Source of the DNA: Morganella sibonii
Lineage (GTDB): Bacteria > Pseudomonadota > Gammaproteobacteria > Enterobacterales > Enterobacteriaceae
Assembly (NCBI RefSeq): GCF_040560245.1
Contig: NZ_JAKMWP010000010.1
DNA length: 64,000 nt
Direction: 5' to 3' (one strand)
A program made the translations under genes and the position numbers. The stretch's first letter is position 1. Every line of letters starts with the position of its first letter. The notes under the pieces were generated by a model that was given only the letters and a program-made list of their open reading frames with translations, was not told the origin of the DNA and made no database searches. Below are positions 1-11,300 of this stretch, piece after piece.

Positions 1-564
1 CGCGATGTTAACAATAACCTGATCATCGGACAGGCTGTTGAATTCAATACAGAATTAACCAATACCACTATCACTGCTAAACCGGAATCACCGCAGGGTA
101 CGTACAATGCTGTGCTGAAAGGAAAAACAGCCGGTAATGCGGAGATCAAAGTGAAAGTGAATGGTGCAGATTTCGGCATTGCATCAAAAACGGTGAAACT
201 GGTTGCGGATAAGAGTACGGCAAAAATGGTTATCACGAATTTAAATCAGGATAAACATGCGGTTGCCGATACGGTATCGGTCAACAATTTAGAGATAAAA
301 ATTGTTGATGCAAATGATAACCCGATTAGTGGCGTGAATATCAAAGTCACCGAAAAAACGCAGCCTGCAATGGTGATGATAGACAATGCGGAAGGTGTTA
401 CCGGTGCGGACGGGGTATTTAAACCGGGCGTCAGAAGTAAAATTCAGAATGTCAGTTTATCTGTATCAGCAAAAGATACAGACGGAGTCGACATTAATGA
501 AGATTATGCACTGATATTTGACCTGGTGAAATTCACTCTGAAGTCAGCCATCGTAACCAATTAA
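1..564 (+). CDS. C-terminal part of an Ig-repeat invasin/intimin-like protein (5' end outside window)
   Basis: The reading frame is open from base 1 to TAA at 562-564, giving about 187 residues, so the gene begins upstream of the window. It contains the end of one bacterial Ig-like (Big_1) domain, with the TYNAVLKGKTAGNAEIKV stretch that corresponds to the TYTATLKGKTAG repeats of the large invasin at 2348. A second Ig-like domain with an IVDANDNPISGVNIKV strand follows. The product is probably a second inverse autotransporter or surface adhesin, paralogous to the neighbour. Only the passenger tip is visible, so an anchoring barrel cannot be shown. Confidence is good for the family and low for the role. 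Confidence 0.75.
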   Translation, partial: RDVNNNLIIGQAVEFNTELTNTTITAKPESPQGTYNAVLKGKTAGNAEIKVKVNGADFGIASKTVKLVADKSTAKMVITNLNQDKHAVADTVSVNNLEIKIVDANDNPISGVNIKVTEKTQPAMVMIDNAEGVTGADGVFKPGVRSKIQNVSLSVSAKDTDGVDINEDYALIFDLVKFTLKSAIVTN

Positions 565-632
565 TCCGTTACTGAATTGCCGGTATCAATATTGTACCGG
601 CAATTCAGCTCTGTTTTTATAAGGGTAATGCA

Positions 633-1601
633 ATGAAAAATAAAATAATTGCCATGGCATTGGTTGTGTTGTCGGGCAATGCGTATGCACATTATGTGGT
701 CGAAAATGTAAAAACGACCACCAGGATATTTTCATTTGAACTGGTTCATAAATATCTGAGTAGTCATGAGTTTCATCAAAATACATGCAAAAGCACCTAT
801 ACAAATAACAAGCTGGAATCCTGTGTGCTGAATTATAAAGTGACATCCGGCGGGAATAATAAAGTAATTAAAACCGGTTTTGTTGATTTGCGGGGAGACG
901 GCAGTTTTGATCAGGAACTGATGAGTGCGACATCACATTATAATGCATTACGGGTGGCAGAGGCTCATGGTGTTGATTTAACTCAGCTTGTTGAAATTCC
1001 GCGAAACGATATTACATCACTGACCGGCGGCAACAACCGATATACAGTCGATACGTCATCAGCGGGTCGCGTGTGTAATGCAGATTCTCCGGCAACATGT
1101 AAAGATTATGCAGAGTCAGGTTATACCAATAACACATTAGATTTCACGACAATGAAAGATTTACAGGTTGCCTGTGAATTCACCAGTAAGGATGTATCCG
1201 TGAAAACATCATTATCTGAGGATAACCTGTATTTATATGACGGCGCTGCCAATCAGAAAATACTGTCCTATAACTATGATGTGGATAATGTGTCGGTTGA
1301 CTGTGTTAACTGGCTTTCAACGGCAATATCAAAAGATGTTACGCTCAAATATGATGTTCTGGAAAAAACAGTGGCTGACGGCGACACTCAGCTGACCTGT
1401 AAATTATTCGGTAACAATACCGGAACAACGTCACCGTCATCGTCAACGAATAAGATGACGATTTCAGGATTTTCGACAAAAGATGAGACGTTTAAAATTC
1501 CGGAAGCATTTTTGGGCTTTTATGTCTCCTCACCTTCAGGGAGTGCACAAACGTCCGTTTCATTCGATTGTAATTTCCCGTTATCAACAGAGATAAAATA
1601 A
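633..1601 (+). CDS. secreted cysteine-containing protein of unknown function
   Basis: The product has 322 residues. A Sec signal peptide covers residues 1-19 (hydrophobic core, then NAYA before the likely cleavage point), and an AAGGG ribosome site lies 7 bases upstream. The mature part contains eight cysteines, spaced so that they could form disulfides in the periplasm or outside the cell. It is rich in Asn, Ser and Thr and looks beta-rich. No family is recognised. It sits between two Ig-repeat invasin genes on the same strand, 68 bp after the first, so it may be an accessory or co-expressed surface protein. That role is inference from position only. Confidence 0.7.
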   Translation: MKNKIIAMALVVLSGNAYAHYVVENVKTTTRIFSFELVHKYLSSHEFHQNTCKSTYTNNKLESCVLNYKVTSGGNNKVIKTGFVDLRGDGSFDQELMSATSHYNALRVAEAHGVDLTQLVEIPRNDITSLTGGNNRYTVDTSSAGRVCNADSPATCKDYAESGYTNNTLDFTTMKDLQVACEFTSKDVSVKTSLSEDNLYLYDGAANQKILSYNYDVDNVSVDCVNWLSTAISKDVTLKYDVLEKTVADGDTQLTCKLFGNNTGTTSPSSSTNKMTISGFSTKDETFKIPEAFLGFYVSSPSGSAQTSVSFDCNFPLSTEIK

Positions 1602-1635
1602 TAGCCCTGACTGAATCAGTGCAATAACTCATCTG

Positions 1636-1682
1636 TACGGACGGACACTAAATGAGTGTCACTGTATTAGTGTTCGTCCGTA
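1636..1682. repeat. long inverted repeat after the secreted-protein gene
   Basis: The arms at 1636-1650 and 1668-1682 are 15-bp inverted copies with a single mismatch, separated by 17 bases. It lies 34 bp past the stop at 1601. It could form a strong hairpin and may end transcription, but no clean T-run follows directly, so it could also be a protein-binding site or an mRNA-stabilising structure. Confidence 0.5.
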
Positions 1683-2347
1683 TCAGATAATCGTGTTTTC
1701 CTTTTTACTCCCCTCACTTAGTTATTTATTAACTAAAACTCCTTTAGCTGGTATTTTCTGGTTGTTATATTTTAATAAACCAAAGCCTTAACTCAAATAA
1801 TAAGTAATGATAATTTTATCAATTATTTAATGATGAAATTTACCGCGATAATTCTTATATTTAATTTTTTTTGTAAAAAATAGTTAAATAAAAATCTATT
1901 GAGTGAGTAATTCACGGTGTTTCAGGTTTGAATTTTGGTTAACAAATTGATTTATTGGTATTTTTGTTGATTTTTGACCTGTTTCTGAGCTCTGTATATA
2001 CTGTGTGATAATGTAAAAGTATGTCTTGTTTTTTACTTTCTGTGATGTGCGTGTAACTCAAATAATAAGTATTAAAGTTAATTGCTGATATTAAATCCGG
2101 CAAGGTGATTTTATTATTTTCTGCTGCCTTTACTGGCGGTGGGTATATGTATTTGTGCTGCGGTAACATCCGGGTTTAATAGCGTAACAAGAAATAAATA
2201 CTCCCGTGATATGTAAACATTCAGTGAGAGTAAAAACAACATGTTTTTATAACGTATCCGGTAATTGGATTTATTAGCGGAAATAATGGAAGACGTATCT
2301 TTTGATAATTAATTTATGGCTTTAATCTTACTTTCGGGGATGTATTC
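1683..2347. other. AT-rich intergenic region upstream of the giant invasin
   Basis: This stretch carries no convincing gene. It is strongly AT-rich and holds an exact 18-bp direct repeat at 1789-1806 and 2054-2071 (TAACTCAAATAATAAGTA). A GGGGA ribosome site at 2336-2340 precedes the invasin ATG at 2348. The composition and length suit a silenced, multiply regulated promoter, as is common for adhesins, but no specific operator can be named. Confidence 0.5.
1789..2071 (+). repeat. 18-bp exact direct repeat pair in invasin promoter region
   Basis: TAACTCAAATAATAAGTA occurs at 1789-1806 and again at 2054-2071, 265 bp apart and both upstream of the invasin start. This may be a duplicated operator or remnant of a local duplication. 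No known regulator consensus is matched. Confidence 0.55.
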
Positions 2348-5300
2348 ATGCCTGTGACTTCGTATTACTCAAAAACAAAAAGAGTAACAGCCTATCTGTT
2401 GCTCTTTTTGCAGTTATTTTTTCCGGTGTCGACGGCAACATTATCTGTTGCCTATGCGGCAGAGCAAAATGATGCATTAGTGATGTCAGAAACGTTTGAC
2501 GGACTTAATGCTCTGATGGGTACATCTCCGGGTTCGACGCCGCCTCCGCAGCCACAGGGCGGAAAACCGGCTTCCGGCAGTACGCTGAGCGGTGAGGGAT
2601 TTACCGTTGAAATGCCGTCCGGCAGTGAATACGGCGTAATGCCGGCCGGTTCAGACAGTGGTTTTATCTCCGGACAGAACGGTATGCCGTTCCCGATGGG
2701 TGTAAGCACACTGCCGGACCCGGCAAACCCTGCACCGCGTGATAACACGGTGCGGACTGACGATATCTTCAGTGCGTTGCCGACCCTCGGTCTGCCGGAT
2801 ATCTCTCCGGAAGATGAAGCGGCGCAGAATGAATCCCGCTGGGCGGGCAATGCTTCACAGGCGGGGCAGATCCTCTCCAGTGAGGATGCGGTTGACGCGT
2901 CTATCGGTTACGTACGCGGTATCGGTGAAAACCTGCTGAACCAGCAGGTCAATGACTGGCTGAACCAGGTGGGCCATGCCCGCATTCAGTTCGGCAGTAA
3001 TAAAACCGGCGATGCGGATGTCCTCGTACCGTTAATTGATAATCCGAACAGCCTGCTGTTTTCACAGATCGGGCTTCGTGCCAATGAGGAACGTACCACC
3101 ACCAACCTCGGTCTGGGCTATCGTCAGTATGAAGATGGCTGGATGTGGGGTGTGAACAGCTTTTATGACTACGATATCACCGGCAGTAACTCGCGGGTCG
3201 GTGTCGGTGGTGAGTTATGGGCCAACTACCTGAAGTTCGCGGCCAACGGCTATTTCAGGGTAACGGACTGGCACCAGTCAAAACTGCATGAAATGCGCGA
3301 TTACGACGAACGCCCGGCTAACGGGTTTGATATCCGTGCGGAGGGCTATCTGCCTGATTATCCGCAGTTAGGCGCATTTGCAAAATATGAACAGTACTTC
3401 GGCGACGGCGTCAGCCTGGCCAGTACCACCTCTTCCGGTGAACTGAAAAGTAACCCGTCGGTCTCCACCATCGGGCTCAGTTATACTCCATTCCCGCTGA
3501 TCACGTTTAAAGGTCAGACATCCCGCGGTGATTCCAATGACAGCCAGATTGGTATGGAGCTTTCCTACCGTTTCGGCGTGCCGCTGTCACAACAGCTGGA
3601 TACCGATAACGTTGACCTGATGCGCAACCTGGCGGGTAACCGTTACGACTTTGTCGACAGAAACTACAACATTGTAATGCAGTACCGTAAGCAGGAACTG
3701 CTGCGGATTGCACTGCCGCCGGCACTCAACGGTGAAGCGGCACAGACACTGCCGGTGACGGTCAGTGTGCTGAAAGCCAAATACGGTCTGAAATCACTGC
3801 GCTGGTCAGCGCCTGAACTGCTGGCAAACGGAGGTGAAATCAAACAGACCGGGCTGACCACGGCGGATATTACCCTGCCGGAATATATCTTTATGGATCG
3901 CAACGGCGGGCCGCAGGGCTACCGTGTGACGGCTGTCGGTGAAGATAACGAGGGCAACCCGTCCAACACCGCAGAAATGTGGGTGAATGTTATTCCGTCT
4001 GTGGAAACCATCACTAAGCTGACGGTAACGCCAAATCAGTCACTAATTGCTAATAACAGCGACCAGTTCACTGCGGTTGCCCTGTTACAGAATGACAAGG
4101 GTGAAGTGCTGGCGAATAAAGCCGTCACGTTCAGTGTTTCCGGGCTGAAAAACCCGGAAGGCGTGACCATTTATGACGCAGACGGCAACAGCGGCCAGAC
4201 CCTGACCGTGATCTCCGGGCCGGACGGCACGGCGACCGTGAAAATTATCAGTAAATCCGCAGGTAAAGGATTGCTGAAAGCCAAGATGCGTAACGGTAAC
4301 AGCCGTACGGAATCGATCATCTATATTGCGGATCTCAGTACCGCAAAAATTAAAACGCTTGAATTAACCAATAACAAAGCGGTGGCTGACGGCCAGGCGA
4401 AAAATATCGCCGTGGCAACGGTTACTGACCAGTTCGATAACCAGGTGGAAAACTTCCCGTTAACCGCCAGAGCGGATAACGGCGCAACAGTCACCGATCC
4501 GAACCAGCAGACTGACACTAACGGTCAGGTCACTATCCGTTTCAGCAGTGAAACGGCAGGGGACTCCAAACTGGTGGTTGAAGGTACGGGCACGTCGAAG
4601 AGTGTGACCTCGCAGTTTGTCGCGGATATCAGTACCGCGAAGATCCAGAGCGCGGTCGTGACTCAGGATGGTGCGAAAGCCGACGGCAAAGCGAAAAACG
4701 AGGTTCTGGTGACTGTCACTGACAGCCGTAATAACCCGTTAGCCGGTGCACCGGTAACTATCAAAGTACCGGGAACCGCACGCTATCAGACCCAGCCTGT
4801 CAGCGGTCTGACAGACAGCCGTGGTCAGCTGCGTATCAGTATCAGCAATACCAAAGCCGGTTCTGATAACTATACCTTCAGCATTAACGGCGATGATGCG
4901 GTACGCGCACTGAAATTTGTGGCGGATGAAACCACAGCAACCATTACGGATGCAAGCCTGGTTATCGTCACCAATAATCAGAAAGCGGATGGTGCGGCAG
5001 CAAACAGTGTGAAAGCCACTATTGTTGATGCCTACAATAACCCGGTTCCGGGAATTGCCGTGAAGTTTGTCGCTGATCACGGTGCACTTCCGTCTCAGAT
5101 GCTGATCAATACGGATGCTGACGGTAATGCACTGTTTGAACTGACTAACACCCGTGCGGGTAACACCAGCGTTATTGCACAGGTCAATACTAAATTCGCA
5201 TCAAAAACCGTGATGTTTACAGCAGACAGCACGACAGCGGAAATTAAGGCATCAAATCTCACGATCACCGCAGATAACAGCGCAGCTGATGGTACATCCG

Positions 5301-8300
5301 TCAACAGCGTGAAAGCGATTGTCACTGATGCACAGGGTAACGTTGTGCCTTATGTGGCCGTTCTTTTCACTGCTGACAACGGCGCGTCTCCGGCTTCACA
5401 GTCTCTGCTGACCAATGAGCAGGGTGAAGTAACGTTCAGCATGACCAGCACCCGTGCGGCACAGGTTGCGGTTAAGGCGAAGATTAATTCCAGCGAGCCA
5501 TCTGTTACTGTCACCTTTAAGGCAGACAGTGCGAATCCTGATGCTCAGAAATCCTCGCTGACAGCCGATCCGGTGACGATCGTGGCAGATGGTCAGACAA
5601 CATCAACGCTGCATTTCATCTTAAAAGATCGTCAGGGGAACCTGATCCCGGGTCAGACCGTGGTCTTCGGAACCGCGCTGGCGGGAACCACGGTGAGTGG
5701 TACTACCGAAAATCCGGATGGTACTTACACGGCGACACTGAAAGGTGTTAAAGCCGGGGATGCGAAAGTCAGCATCACGCTGAACGGAAAAGCGTTCGCG
5801 GTTACACCGGTCACCGTAAAACTGACGGCGGATAACGGTAATCTGAGTGGTGATAAATCAGAACTGACGGCTGTTCCTGACACGATTGTGGCTGATGGCA
5901 AGACGTCTTCAACGCTGACTCTGAGCCTGAAAGACGCGAACGATAATGCCGTGAGCGGCCAGACTGTGGTATTCAGCAGCGCCCTGGCGGATACCGTGTT
6001 CAGTACGGTGAGAGATAATGCGGACGGTACTTATACTGCCACTCTGAAAGGTACTAAAGCCGGAACTGCAAAAATCAAAGTCACCGTGAATAATGCCGTG
6101 CTGGCCGTGACTGAGGTGAGTGTAAAACTGACTGCAGACACCAGTAAGCTGGATAAAGATAAATCCTCACTGACGGCAGTACCGGACACCATCGTGGCAG
6201 ACGGTAATACGACATCTGCAATAACGCTGACGCTGCGGGATGTGAATAACAACCCGGTTGCGGGGCAGACTGCACTGTTCACTACCGGCCTGCAAGGCAC
6301 GACCTTCGGTACGGTAACGGATAATCAGGACGGCACCTATACCGCGACGCTGAAAGGAACCAAATCCGGTAATGCACAAATCAGCGTCACGCTGAACGGC
6401 AAGGCTTTTGCTGTCGCACCGGTGACCGTGAAACTGACGCCGGACAGCAGCAATCTGGATAAAGATAAATCCTCGCTGACCGCAGTGCCGCTGAGCATCG
6501 TGGCAAACGACTCCACAACGTCAGCGCTGACGCTGACACTGAAAGATGCCAACGACAACCCGGTCCCGGGACAGACGGTGCTGTTCAGTACCGGCCTGGC
6601 CGGTACCACATTCAGCGGAGTAACGGATAATCAGGACGGTACGTATACCGCAACACTGAAAGGCAAAACCGCCGGTGATGCATTACTGAAAGTGACCGTG
6701 AACGGTGCTGTGCTGGCCGTTGCACCGGTGACGGTAAAACTGACCGCGGACAGCGGTAATCTGGATAAGGATAAATCTGTCCTGGAAGCAGCACCGCTGA
6801 GCATCGTGGCAAATGACACCACCACGTCCGCGCTGAAGCTGACACTGAGAGATGTCAACGGTAACCTGGTTTCCGGGCAAACCGTGCTGTTCAGTACCAC
6901 GCTCGGCGGAACCACGTTCGGTGCCGTGAAAGATAATCAGGACGGTACCTATACCGCGACGCTGAAAGGGAAAACGGCCGGTGATGCAGTAATTAAAGTC
7001 ACCGTGGGTGGTAATGCGCTGGATGTGGCACCGGTCACTATTGTCCTGACACCGGACAGCACAAATCTGGATAAAGACAAATCCTCGCTGACCGCAGTAC
7101 CGCTGACGATTGTGGCAGATGATGCATCATTATCGGATCTGAAACTGACCCTGAAAGATGCCAACGGTAACCTGGTTCCGGGACAGACGGTGCTGTTCAG
7201 TACCACGCTCGGCGGAACCACCTTCAGTACGGTGAAAGATAATCAGGACGGTACCTATACCGCAACCCTGAAAGGTAAAACGGCCGGTAATGCATTACTG
7301 AAAGTCACCGTTAACGGCACAGAACTGGCGGTTACACCGGTAACGGTGAAACTGACGGCGGACAGCGGTAATCTGGATAAAGATAAATCTCTCCTGGAAG
7401 CAGCACCACTGAGCATCGTGGCAAACGACTCCACGACGTCAACGCTGAAGCTGACACTGAGAGATGCCAACGGTAACCTGGTGTCCGGACAGACCGTGCT
7501 GTTCAGTACCACGCTCGGCGGAACCACGTTCGGTACAGTAAAAGATAATCAGGACGGTACCTATACCGCGACGCTGAAAGGGAAAACCGCCGGTGATGCA
7601 GCAATTAAAGTCACCGTGGGTGGTAATCCGCTGGATGTGGCGCCGGTGACTGTTGTCCTGACCCCGGACAGCACAAATCTGGATAAGGATAAATCCTCAC
7701 TGACCGCAGTACCGCTGACGATTGTGGCAGATGATGCATCATTATCGGATCTGAAACTGATCCTGAAAGATGCCAACGGTAACCTGGTTCCGGGACAAAC
7801 GGTGCTGTTCAGTACCACGCTCGGCGGAACCACCTTCAGTACGGTGAAAGATAATCAGGACGGCACCTATACCGCGACCCTGAAAGGGAAAACGGCCGGC
7901 GATGCGTTACTGAAAGTGACTGTAAACGGTACAGTACTGGCCGTTGCGCCGGTCACGGTGAAACTGACCGCGGATAACGGCAATCTGGATAAAGATAAAT
8001 CTGTCCTGGTTGCGACACCGCTGAGTATCGTGGCAAATAACAGCACGACCTCGTCACTGACACTGACCCTGAAAGACGTCAACGGTAACCTGGTGTCCGG
8101 ACAGACGGTGCAGTTCACCACCACACTGGCAGATACCACATTCGGTGTGGTGAAGGATAATCAGGACGGGACTTATACCGCGACGCTGAAAGGCTCCAAA
8201 TCCGGGGATGCTCCGCTGACCGTTATTGTGAACGGCACCGGACTGTCAGTTGCACCGGTAACGGTGGTTCTGACGCCGGACAGCGCAAATCCGGATAAAG

Positions 8301-11300
8301 ATAAGTCAGTACTGACTGCGGATCCGCTGACCATTGTGGCGGACAATACCAAGACTTCGTCACTGAAACTGACCCTGAAAGATACTTTCGGTAACCTGAT
8401 TCCGGGACAGACCGTGCTGTTCAGCACCACACTGGCAGATACCACGTTCAGTACGGTGAAAGATAATCAGGACGGCACCTATACGGCGACACTGAAAGGG
8501 ACCAAATCCGGTACTGCGGCACTGAAAGTGACCGTGAACGGTGCGGAACTGGCAGTGGCACCGGTGAGTGTGAAACTGACCGGGGATAAAGATCATCTGG
8601 ATAAGGATAAATCCTCACTGACAGCGGCACCGCTGAGCATCGTGGCAAACAACACCACGACCTCTTCACTGACGCTGACACTGAAAGATGTCCATGACAA
8701 CCCGGTGATCGGTCAGACCGTGCTGTTCAGCACCACACTGGCCAACACGACGTTCGGTACCGTTAAGGATAATCAGGACGGGACGTATACGGCGACACTG
8801 AAAGGGAAAACCGCCGGTGATGCGTTACTGAAAGTCACTATCAACGGTACGGAGCTGGCAGTTGCACCGGTCACGGTGAAACTGACGGCAGACAGCGGTA
8901 ATCTGGATAAAGATAAATCTGTCCTGGAAGCAGCACCGCTGACTATCGTGGCAAACGACAGCACGACGTCAGCGCTGAAACTGACGCTGAAAGATGCCAA
9001 CGGTAACCTGGTTGCCGGACAGACCGTGCTGTTCAGTACCACGCTGGCCAACACCACGTTTGGTACGGTGACGGATCATGGCGATGGAACCTATACCGCG
9101 ACGCTGAAAGGGAAAACCGCCGGTGATGCAGTAATTAAAGTCACTGTGGGTGGTAATGCGCTGAATGTGGCGCCGGTTACGGTGAAACTGACGGCTGACA
9201 GTACGAACCTGGATAAGGACAAATCCGTACTGACAGCGGCTCCGCTGAGTATTGTGGCAGATAATGCGACGGAATCCGCACTGAAACTGACGCTGAAAGA
9301 TGTCAACGGTAACCTGGTGTCCGGACAGACGGTACTGTTCAGTACCACGCTCGGCGGAACCACGTTCGGAACAGTGAAGGATAATCAGGACGGTACCTAT
9401 ACCGCGACGCTGAAAGGGAAAACGGCCGGGGCTGCGGAGATCAAAGTCACCGTTGGCGGTAATGCGCTGGCCGTTGCACCGGTAGCGGTCACCCTGACCC
9501 CGGACAGCAGTAAGCTGGATAAGGATAAATCCTCGCTGATCGCTGTACCGCTGAGCATCGTGGCAAACAATACGACGGAGTCCGCGCTGACACTGACCCT
9601 GAAAGACGTCAACGGCAACCTGGTTCCGGGACAAACGGTATTGTTCAGCACCAGCCTGGCCAACACGACGTTCAGTACGGTGAAAGACAATCAGGATGGT
9701 ACCTATACGGCGACACTGAAAGGGAAAACGGCCGGTAATGCGTTACTGAAAGTGACGGTAAACAGTGCTGAACTGGCTGTGACACCGGTGACAGTGAAAC
9801 TGATCGGCGACCAGGATAACCTGGATAAAGATAAGTCGGCACTGACGGCAGATCCGCTGACTATCGTGGCAAACGACAGCACGACGTCTGTGGTGAAACT
9901 GACGCTGAAAGATATCCACAATAACCCGGTGACCGGACAGACTGTATTGTTCAGCACTGAACTGGCCAATACCACGTTCGGAACAGTGAAGGATAATCAG
10001 GACGGTACCTATACTGCGACCCTGAAAGGGAAAACCGCCGGGGCTGCAGTAATTAAAGTTACTGTGGGCGGTAATGCACTGGAGGTGGCACCGGTCACGG
10101 TGAAACTGACAGCGGACAGCAGTAAGCTGGATAAGGATAAATCTGTCCTGACTGCAACACCGCTGACTATCGTGGCGGATAATGCGACAGAATCCACGCT
10201 GACACTGACGCTGAAAGACGTTAACGATAACCCGGTTTCCGGACAGACTGTGCTGTTCAGTACCGCCCTGGCCAACACCACCTTCGGAACAGTGAAGGAC
10301 AATCAGGATGGTACCTATACCGCGACCCTGAAAGGGAAAACCGCCGGTGATGCGTTACTGAAAGTCACCGTTAACGGCACTGTGCTGGCCGTTGCACCGG
10401 TCACCGTGAAACTGACGGCGGACAGCAGTAAGCTGGATAAGGACAAATCTGTCCTGACAGCCGATCCGCTGACTATCGTGGCAAACGACACCACGACGTC
10501 AGCGCTGAAGCTGACGCTGAAAGACGTTAACGACAACCCGGTTTCCGGACAGACTGTGCTGTTCAGTACCACCCTGGCCAACACCACGTTCGGAACGGTG
10601 AAGGATAATCAGGACGGTACCTATACCGCGACCCTGAAAGGGAAAACCGCCGGTGATGCGTTACTGAAGGTCACTGTTAACGGTACGGAACTGGCCGTTG
10701 CACCGGTCACGGTGAAACTGACGGCGGACAGCAGTAAGCTGGATAAGGACAAATCTGTTCTGACAGCCGATCCGCTGACTATCGTGGCAAACGACACCAC
10801 AACGTCAGCGCTGAAGCTGACACTGAAAGACGTTAACGGCAACCTGGTTTCCGGACAGACCGTGCTGTTCAGTACCACCCTGGCCAATACCACCTTCGGA
10901 ACAGTGAAGGATAATCAGGACGGTACCTATACCACGACACTGAAAGGGAAGACCGCCGGTGATGCGTTACTGAAAGTCACCGTTAACGGTACGGAGCTGG
11001 CAGTCTCACCGGTCACGGTGAAACTGACGGCGGACAGCAGTAATCTGGATAAGGATAAATCTGTCCTGACAGCCGATCCGCTGACTATCGTGGCAAACGA
11101 CACCGCGACCTCGGCGCTGAAGCTGACACTGAAAGACGTTAACGGCAACCTGGTTTCCGGACAGACCGTACTGTTCAGTACCACCCTGGCCAACACCACG
11201 TTTGGTACGGTGACGGATCATGGCGATGGTACCTATACGGCGACACTGAAAGGGAAAACCGCCGGCGATGCTCCGCTGACAGTGACGGTTAACGGAACAG

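Noticed and set aside
586..846. Antisense frame of 86 codons over the secreted protein gene
   Set aside because: No ribosome site, no family, and it covers the signal peptide of a well supported gene on the other strand.
1939..2169. Antisense frame of 76 codons in the invasin leader
   Set aside because: AT-rich low-complexity translation, no ribosome site, located in a promoter region.
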